From: Dioscorea cayenensis subsp. rotundata
Lineage: Eukaryota > Streptophyta > Magnoliopsida > Dioscoreales > Dioscoreaceae
Length of the DNA: 64,000 nucleotides
Assembly: GCF_009730915.1 (NCBI RefSeq)
Contig: NC_052477.1
Coordinates: forward strand, 2,178,611-2,242,610
Reading direction: 5' to 3'
The translations under genes and the position numbers were made by a program. The first letter of the stretch is position 1. Each line of letters opens with the position of its first letter. Below are positions 56,400 to 64,000 of the stretch, piece by piece. Below the pieces are notes generated by a model that did no database searches, was not told the origin of the DNA, and saw only the letters and a list, made by a program, of their open reading frames with translations.

Positions 56400-57537
56400 G
56401 AGAGCGGCGTCAGTAGCCCGCGATAGAGAGCCCTGATTCTCTTGATTTTCTCTTGATTTTTTGAGTGCCAGATTGATAAATTACCTTGGCATGTTCACTT
56501 GAGAAGGAGTGATCCATTTCATCTTGACAACTTGTGTGGGTATTTTGTTATCATAAATAAGGTGGACTTCGTTGACTCTATTGTAATTTTTCGCTTCTCA
56601 ATTCCTTGTTGTTTGTAAAGTGCGGGAGTGCATTATCTGTGGTGATTGCTTTCTTGTTTTGTTTCTTTCTATTTTTTATTATTTTTTCTCTATGGCATCT
56701 CTTTGTTGTATTTGTTGTTTTTCTTAGTTGTTTTGTTATATATTCATTCTGTCTATTTGTTATGTTGTTTTTGTTCTCTTATTGTACCGATTTTTTTTTA
56801 ATAAATAAGTGGTTTATCTATTCTATTAAAAAAAATTCTAATTACTTATATAAACATTTTATGTTAAAAAATTTGAAATTAGATGAGGATGGAAGTGACT
56901 ATGGATTAGTCTTTCTGTTATAACCACCAAGATGTTGAAGATTTTTCAATAATACGGATAAGAAATAATTAAAATATCTTGGAGTACTGAACCGAAAGAA
57001 TGCCATTTTTTTCCAAGAAATTAATTAGTATTAATTAGTAATCTAACCCATATTATATTTTTTACCCTGAATTATAAATAAAAGATTTGAATGGGATATA
57101 GATAACATTGAAATATGGATGGATATTGGTTGGGGATAACATAGTAAAAATCACTAAATTGATAAATTATTGGGGTATAAACCAAAGATTAAAAGCACAA
57201 ATACGAGAGTTATTACAGGAACAAATGATCAATGATTCAACAATGAAAGACTTAATTCAAAGAAAACTAAAATTCTCATTTTTTTTTCCTTTGAAATGAA
57301 ATGAAACAAGAATTGTCTGGAGGTAGACCACCACCACCACCACCACTCATATTTCCAATGTCTTCAAAGATTTAATGAGTGTTTGTTTCCTAAGTCCTAT
57401 TCACAATCCTAACATGTAAACAAGAATTTTGATCAGCAGGAAACAAAACTGGGAAACTCTGTTGAATCCTCATCTGTCGAATCCTCGTCTGCCCGCCGAC
57501 AAATTAATGTACAAACTAATGATCAAGAGATCATCAA
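56400..57537. other. Spacer between the MULE and the LUMINIDEPENDENS-like gene
   Basis: T-rich sequence at about 56600-56830 followed by AT-rich unique sequence. A (CCA)n run lies near 57328-57347. No gene is supported; the right part probably holds the 3' untranslated region of the LUMINIDEPENDENS-like gene. Confidence 0.5.
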
Positions 57538-60500
57538 TCATCTCCAATCTCGGTCTCGCCCTCTCCGGCCAGCATCACTAGGCCGGTTTTGCCAGTCGAT
57601 GCTCGCGGGATTCCAATTTGCAGGCCATTCAGGCCTGTAACTTGAGCCATGTTCCCTTCTAGAGTCTGGAAGTCCTCTATTAGAATACAACTCAGCATTG
57701 TTCCTCACTGCATTCATTTTGGCCTTGAGAGGCTGAATACATTCTGTGGTTATATTGGTTAGCATCAAAATGAGTACTCGGGGCGACACTAGAGCGGCAG
57801 CCAAGTAGGCATAGTAGAGTTCAACAAAAGGCCTAGAAGCATTGTGCATTTTGTGCCAGAGATGAATGATATGCACTTGTATTAGAGCTTTGTTGAGCAT
57901 ACATGGTAGCAGCTGGAAGCTGTTTATAAGCCCTGATGATTCATGAGGTGTGATTCTGTGTAGTAGTAGGGTTCAAGTTTGTTGTTACTGTCAACTGAGG
58001 CATTGTTAAGACAACGGCGGGCACATGAGGAGGTTGCAGTAGCTGAGGTGGATTTCTGGTGAACGGTGACGGCTCCGATCTCCATTCGCTCTGTCAAACA
58101 AGGAAAAGTTTAGAATAAATAGCAATGACAATGAGCATTGAATCAATCAATGGTGTTTAGTGATATAACCCACCCTTGACTCTGAGGGCGGGGTTGGCGA
58201 TGGAAGCGAAGTCGGTTCTTGAATTTCTCTAGAGCTTTGAGCAAATCCAACTCCGCTCTTCTTGAGCATATCCAGCAAGGCTACTGTTTGGTGACTGGTC
58301 ATGTTGCTCGTCTGGCCGGAAGTCAGGGCGAACACCAGCTCAGGGTTTTTAAGAAGCACAGCTAGCAACTCCATATCGGCTTCAGGTGGTGCATTATTGA
58401 TTGCCGGAGCCAAAGAGGTTGCTGTTGGCAGGACCTCCACTTTTGAAGCTTGGATGATGCCATTGGGCAAAGATGAAGAAGACGATTCAGGAATATCAAC
58501 TTCGGGTGGCTGCTCGATTGGTATTTCTGTAGTGAGGCTGTCATCGAAGTCCATTTCCGTATCCCAAAGGCTCCTTTGGATTGGGAGGCACTTCCTGTTG
58601 GTTTGCATACAATGTTTCCCTTTTCGGCGAGTCCTCGCCGTCTGCACTCCAACTTCCTTGCTGTTTTTCCCCAGCTCCAGCCCTCCACAATGAATTGATC
58701 TTCACCTCTGCACAGAACACCAGTCAAAACAAAAGCAAGAATTTCTCAGTCAAACAATGCCTTGCATTGGTAACTCCCAGAAACAAAAATAATGGCATAA
58801 AATTTAAATAACAAAAACATCAAGGTGCATGTGTAATCTCTCTCATTGTTAGTATGATTTTGTTTTGTATAACAAGATCTGCTTAAACATTGTTAAAGAG
58901 AAAACCATCAAAACCAAATACTGTTCCCAAACATATTCATCAAATGGATGATGATTCAGACCAAATAACAACACCCAACCAATTGCATCCTCTGAATACC
59001 TCACATCAGCAGAATTTTGATTAATTGAGCAAGAAATTAATGTCTAACCATCAAACAATTTTTGGTAACTCAGAACAACATTAAAAATAAAATAAAATAA
59101 AATAAAATAAAATAAAATAAAGGAGGTTAAGGTAAGTCCCAGAGATTGGGTCCAACATGCATACTGAAGTTTATGGAAGGTGCTTTTGTGCAGAAGTAAT
59201 GAAAAGAACACTTGTGACATCATTTTTACCCATTAACTCCAACAAATTAATTGTCCCCAAAAGTTAGCTAACATTGTGTTACAGAATACTAGATACTTCA
59301 GCTCAAAAATAAATACCCCAACCTCGGTCAGCGCAGAACAACCAAGAATTAACACAGGCAAACCCAAAGAAAAATTAAACCATCATCACGGGGAGCCATC
59401 AGCCTAAATAAATAACACATGAGATCATTACAAAGAGGCCAATGAGGACAAATCTGCAAACCTTGCAAAACCCACCCACAACGACAACTATCTTTTCAAA
59501 TTTTCCACAGCATTGAAAGTCTGAGGGATGTGATTTCCAGAGACCGCTTGATGTAACCATAATTATACAATAAAAATGATAGTTCTAGATTGAAATGAAC
59601 CACCATATACTCAAACCAGAGACCACATAGTCTATAGTTATAATGCATCCCACATAATGAATCAGTGAAATAACTCTCAACTATGTAAACTTCTGCAAAT
59701 AAAGAAAGGGAGTCGGATATAGAAATGAAGTAAATTCAGGTTAGAATCTGGTTGAATTGACCACCTGAATATCATGTTTGTTGGGCTATATCAAAGCGAT
59801 TAGGGCCGGGGCCAAAATTATTCAGGGAGATATTTTGTATCGGCATCAGAGTCAAATTTAATGGTGAGGGATTACTACTAATACATCATAAATGGAACTT
59901 CTGGAAGGACAACTAAATGAACCCAGATACTTTTTACTCATCCAAGCAAGTTCTACACTAATGTCCCATTCATTGTTAGCAAAGATTGAATAGTAGCCGC
60001 TGGGCGGGTTGCAAAATATTGCAAGAAAAATAGCTTCACCAATGCCTGCGGTGAACTCCTCCACATACCAGCCCAACTCAAAGCAAGTGCTGTGATCAGT
60101 GTTCGTATAGAGACAGAGAGACAGAGAAGACAGAGAGAAAGAGGTCCAGCTGTTTTCCTGGCCAATCTCCATAACGTCAGAAAGATGATAAAAATCCTTA
60201 CGGCTTGAAATTTCCGGAAGGGTTCAGTATGAGATCCTCCAACATCCATGCTATTTAACATGACCAAACTTAAACATGCAGTGCACGTCGAAAGCTCGAT
60301 TACCTGTGTGTTGGAGGCTGCGTGCCATTGAGGATTCCGAACACTCTTTAAGCCTCTCAGTAAGTGTTCCGGTTTGTTTGACTTTGGTCGGTTTTCCATC
60401 TTAACAGGAGACGGTTTCTAATAGGTGTCAGAGGTTTCTTGTCCTCATTCCACTTTCAGTATGAGAGCTGGGCTATTCTAGATGAAGGCGTTGTTTGATA

Positions 60501-63500
60501 ATTTATTGAAAGATATTTCACGGTTTACGCAGATGCCCAAAGATTTTTCGAGGGAGTGGAAAGCACATCACTCCTTGCCATACCATGTTTGCATGAACAT
60601 AGCTCGCATCTTTGCTTTCATAAAGATGTCATCAGCCGAGCATTGAGCGGCTTTTGATTTGAAGAGCCCTGCTCTTGCAACCTGTGCTTACACTTCTGCC
60701 AGCAGCTTTACTGTCCAGGCTGATCCTGTATTGAACTTTGGGCTGCGCTGCTTGTTTCTGGCTGTGTCCCATTAAGGAGCGATAAACCAAAATCCAAGTA
60801 TAGAAACTTAACATAAATCTGATCAAATACAAATAATAATTTGAGCAAAAATATATTCGACTAGTAATCTAACACAATCGAAGTTTCTTGGCAGCTAAAA
60901 CTAATTAAAGAGAGAACTGGCTTCAGAGAGAGTATCCAGCATATGACTTGCTTTATGTAATACTTCCTGGGGAATCAAATCACATCAAATTTTGTGAGGA
61001 AAGCAACTGTAGCGAAATTGTAACAAATACAGTAACAGCTGTCTGAGAGAGAAAACTACTCACCAAAGACAATTACCCACTTTCCTTATATGAAACCCAT
61101 GTCCTACATGTCTGTTAATAGCGCTGGGAGTGTCAAGTCAAGCATGGCTCCCAGGCTCATCCTCTCTAATGATCTAATGTAAGCCATTTCCTATCTAAAG
61201 GGGTCTTGCTTCTGGTTTATTAGCTTTCTCATGATCAAGTCCAAGCAAATGGAGAAAAATCAGAAGCCCGATAAAAATACACCATGAAGTGGTCATACAT
61301 AAGAACCACTCCCAAAATTCAAGCCTACGAAACATCCTAACTACTGCAAGGGATGGTCGCTTAACACACACACACACACACAAACTAAAATATAGAAAAC
61401 CAAATAAACCCATGCGTGTCACACCATCCCTGGAGTTCTCTGGCAGCCCGGAACCTCACTGGCAAAAGAATGAGAGATACCTGCAGCCAGTAGTAATAAA
61501 GAAAAGATGAGATAATTTGTTTCTATGATTTCGTTTTTAGCAGAAAGGATGCTACAGAGTTGAGGCAGCTCTGACTATGCCTTTTGTTTGACTCATCAGC
61601 TGATGATGTGAGGAGCTTCAGCCCTGGTCGAGGCTTTCCTGTTCTCCTGCATAAATCAATAGCACTTTGTCTCTGACGATATTAAGGAGGGCTCTGCAAG
61701 TTTACAACAAAGAAGCTCCTTTTCTACCCAAATAATAAAACACCATAATAATATTTATACCCTGCTCATGTCATTATTTTCAGTCAATGCGAGTATTTCC
61801 TCTAAAAGAGGCAAGAAAAGAATACCAGTCACCTATTATTGAAAACAGAAATTTAAGAGGCCTGCTGATAATATAATATCATGAGCAGCTTACAGGGATG
61901 TCAAAATTTTTGGACTGCCATAGATTCAGTCACTCAGAAGGATTTCACTGATCCATAGCATAATAGTAAAAACAAATACATCAAAATATTCACTCGTCTG
62001 CTGCAGTGTAAGAAGAAATCCACGTGCCTTTGTTTCCAGCGAATGATTTCCTTATCAACATCTCTGGGCAGTTTGGGAAAATTGACTTCTTCATAGCTGG
62101 TTCCGAATAAAAATCTTGCTCAACCTGGACAGAAGTTCGCCTGTTTGATATGTCTGATCTTCAAATCAGATAAGTGAGTTCCAAAAAGGTCACCATCAAT
62201 TTCATGCCAATAAATAAATAAGAACTTATTACATGTATGTGAAAAAATTTCAAAAAGTGACAGGTGACCGGGTTGTAAAACAAAGAAACTATGCCAGCTG
62301 AAGACAAAAAACAAAACAAAACAAACAAAAGAATAATCAACCAGAATTCCAATGATTCATAGCTAAAAGAGTAAAGCAAGGTTTTAGGAAACTAAGCGAG
62401 CACATGTAAGGATTGGTTCAAGCTCCAATCTTAAATGTGTGATGAAGGGACACAAAACTGTTGCACTTCTAATAGGATAGAGAAAATAAAAACGAAACTA
62501 TTATATGAAGAAAAGAAATTTATTAAATGCCTTATAATTTTAAGATCGAATAATTTACAACGGACTATTAGGTTAATTTTAAGTTTGATGGGGTATAAAA
62601 GCAAATTCTGTTTTGTTAACACAATCAAAGTTATTTACAAAGAAAAAGCTATAACCAACACTAAAATAAGATAAGCACTGATGTTGGCAGCTGCACCAAG
62701 CACACATACACACCTGATGACCTATTATAAAAGCGCGTTTTTTTAGAACTAGCTTTTGCAAGATGCTTACCGGCATGTCTGTCAGTGGCAACACTTTATG
62801 CAGAGGCGGGCATAGAACCTGTAACCACAACAACAAATTTATATGAAGTACACTTGGGGAAAACACAATTATAAAATAACAAACAAAATTTGTTGATGGC
62901 AAAAACATTCGAGATGGCATGGACCACGAAAGTGAACTAAAACAAGCTTATTGTTCTTGAAACATTCACTAAGCCATCGATGCTAAAATGGGTATACCAC
63001 CTTTAGTTAAGAACCTGAACAGGAACATCAAAAACATAATCAGGTAACTAAATATCAAAGTATATCTTGGAAAATCTGACTGCATCATAAATCACCAGTT
63101 CCAGAACAGCTATGTTACAATTTGAAGAACCATTCCATGAGCTTGTACCTGCCCTGAAAATGTCTCTTCTTTCTTCATTAAATTGAAAATATTCTCCAGA
63201 AATTTTTATCCTCAGAATCAATACCATCTATAAGCTTCTTCTGGGGTGAAACAAGAAGCACGCAACTATTGAACAGTGCCTTCCAGTGGAATTTACAGGG
63301 AACCTGTTTGCCCGCCTTCGGTGGCTTTGCATTCCCTGTACTCCAGAACCACCAGTAGTGTTGGACTGTCCATAGGATTCTGATGTTCAAACTTGCGGGT
63401 GCTTCAATGGCAACAGGCAAGGCCTTTCGACACTGTTGGGACACACATCAAGGGGTTTCCCTTGGAGTAGCTACGGTGAGGTTGCTGCTCACGGACTGGA

Positions 63501-64000
63501 TGAAAAGCTTTTCTCCCCTGGAGCGGATTGACCAACAAGAACTCCTGACCTGTGTTTGCAGCTAATATACACAAGGTTATGCATTACAGGAAAGAATGAA
63601 AAAAAGGAATACAACAAAACATTATTAGCGAAAATGATTCCCATGCCAAGCATCACCAACCAATATCTGGTGACGAGGGGTTCTAGAAATGATAACAAAT
63701 CCAGTTAAGAAAGCAAGCTATACAAAATAAGCCGGGCCAGAAAGATATTACGGGCATGGAGCATAATCCCAACACCCAGCTACTCAACATTTTTAAGAGA
63801 AAAAAGACTAGAAACATTTTTCTTAATTTTAAAAAAAACAAATAAGACATACATGTTGCATAGAACTTTTGAACAACTTCGCTTTTGAAATAGACTAAAG
63901 CTGGGTCCACTAGCAGATATTAGCAAGTTAGCAAGTCCATGATATAAACTAACTCCTCATTTGAGGGCCGTGCAGGAGCCTGAATCATCTAACAATACGT
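57538..64000 (-). pseudogene. LD: LUMINIDEPENDENS (LD) homolog, 5' end off window, many frameshifts
   Basis: LD is a nuclear homeodomain protein of the autonomous flowering pathway. Its homeobox would lie beyond 64000. Recognisable blocks in family order are: about 63045-63560 (FLENIFNLMKKEETFSGQ), 62760-62818 (VLCPPLHKVLPLTDMP), about 61990-62150 (DISNR, ELLSRLSKIFIRNQ), about 61560-61650 (GLKLLTSSADESNKRHSQ), about 60570-60770 (SADDIFMKAKMRAMFMQT), 60304-60420 (KPEHLLRGLKSVRNPQW), 58174-58707 (WDTEMDFDDSLTTEIPIEQP, LLAVLLKNPELVFALTSGQ, LPSPTPPSES) and 57538-58090 (Tyr/Asn-rich tail ending GRRGRDRDW). Splice borders are well kept, but the frame changes at least five times inside exons, mostly by one base at short homopolymers. 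Either a decaying pseudogene or poorly polished sequence fits. Confidence 0.8.
59083..59121. repeat. (AAAAT)n microsatellite in an LD intron
   Basis: About seven to eight consecutive units of 'aaaat/aaata' inside the roughly 1.6-kb intron upstream of 58707. Confidence 0.9.

Larger units (their letters stand above)
49020..56400. mobile_element. Large degenerate MULE (mudrA transposase plus Ulp1-like peptidase)
   Basis: A 7-kb block between the PsbP-domain and LUMINIDEPENDENS genes with a base composition unlike its neighbours: CpG words are abundant (tcg, cga, gcg) and non-coding parts are studded with TTTAA-centred words (cgtttaac, gcgtttaag). It contains a mudrA-type transposase on the plus strand (about 51.9-53.7 kb) and a Ulp1-like peptidase on the minus strand (about 54.4-56.3 kb) facing each other across a 290-bp tandem repeat. 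The right boundary is set by the start of the minus gene and the left by the change in composition. I could not find convincing terminal inverted repeats or a target duplication, so the ends are approximate. Confidence 0.7.

Noticed and set aside
49020-56600. Terminal inverted repeats of the large MULE
   Set aside because: Comparing about 49.0-49.3 kb with the reverse complement of 56.2-56.6 kb gave only short low-complexity matches, so exact ends are not claimed.
60540-60840. Independent gene with frame MYLIRFMLSFYTW...
   Set aside because: It contains pieces of the LD block (KAAGRSVSTGCKSRA, then SADDIFMKAKM in the next frame) and is part of the frameshifted LD copy.
62708-62818. Simple end of the LD exon at the GTAAGC donor near 62769
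   Set aside because: Not fully rejected. Downstream sequence (VSILQKL, then RFYNRSSG one frame over) looks like continued LD coding, so the exon end is left approximate.

Overview
This is nuclear DNA from a flowering plant. Evidence is the set of plant-specific genes (LUMINIDEPENDENS-like, JMJ24-like with a WRC domain, SRC2-type C2 proteins, a lumenal PsbP-domain protein), AT-rich introns with GT-AG borders, telo-box and site II promoter motifs, and Stowaway, hAT, TRIM-like and MULE elements. GC-rich first exons beside very AT-rich spacers would suit a monocot, but that is not decisive.

Layout. (1) 1-6025 (+): dephospho-CoA kinase lacking only its first few codons. Intron 1 holds a degenerate repeat array. 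Intron 2 holds a roughly 3.7 kb inverted-repeat element with further insertions nested in its arms. (2) 8769-9333 (-): NIP7 with a one-base frameshift, followed downstream by a 191-bp tandem repeat. (3) 10752-14363 (-): ATG18/PROPPIN autophagy protein. (4) 15282-15815 and 18183-19001 (-): two related SRC2-type C2 proteins. (5) 21119-23488 (-): QCR8 of respiratory complex III. (6) 25229-31019 (-): JMJ24-like RING/JmjC protein whose iron-ligand positions are substituted. (7) 34540-42145 (-): gamma-tubulin, 11 exons, with a 926-bp hAT-type element in one intron and one GC-AG intron. (8) 43682-46770 (+): NDUFAF4-like complex I assembly factor. (9) 46922-48863 (-): PsbP-domain thylakoid lumen protein with a twin-arginine signal. 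(10) about 49.0-56.4 kb: remains of a large MULE carrying a mudrA-type transposase facing a Ulp1-like peptidase. (11) 57538-64000 (-): LUMINIDEPENDENS homolog, cut by the right edge and broken by many one-base frameshifts.

The host genes are unrelated housekeeping and regulatory genes (CoA synthesis, ribosome biogenesis, autophagy, respiration, chromatin, microtubule nucleation, photosynthesis) and form no operon-like unit. The unusual content is the nested transposable elements, the convergent transposase/peptidase MULE, the JmjC protein without its metal ligands, telomere-like repeats that are translated in frame, and the contrast between long intact genes and the frameshifted LUMINIDEPENDENS and NIP7 copies.

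Exon borders were read by eye from splice motifs, reading phase and recalled family sequence. No alignment or database search was run.
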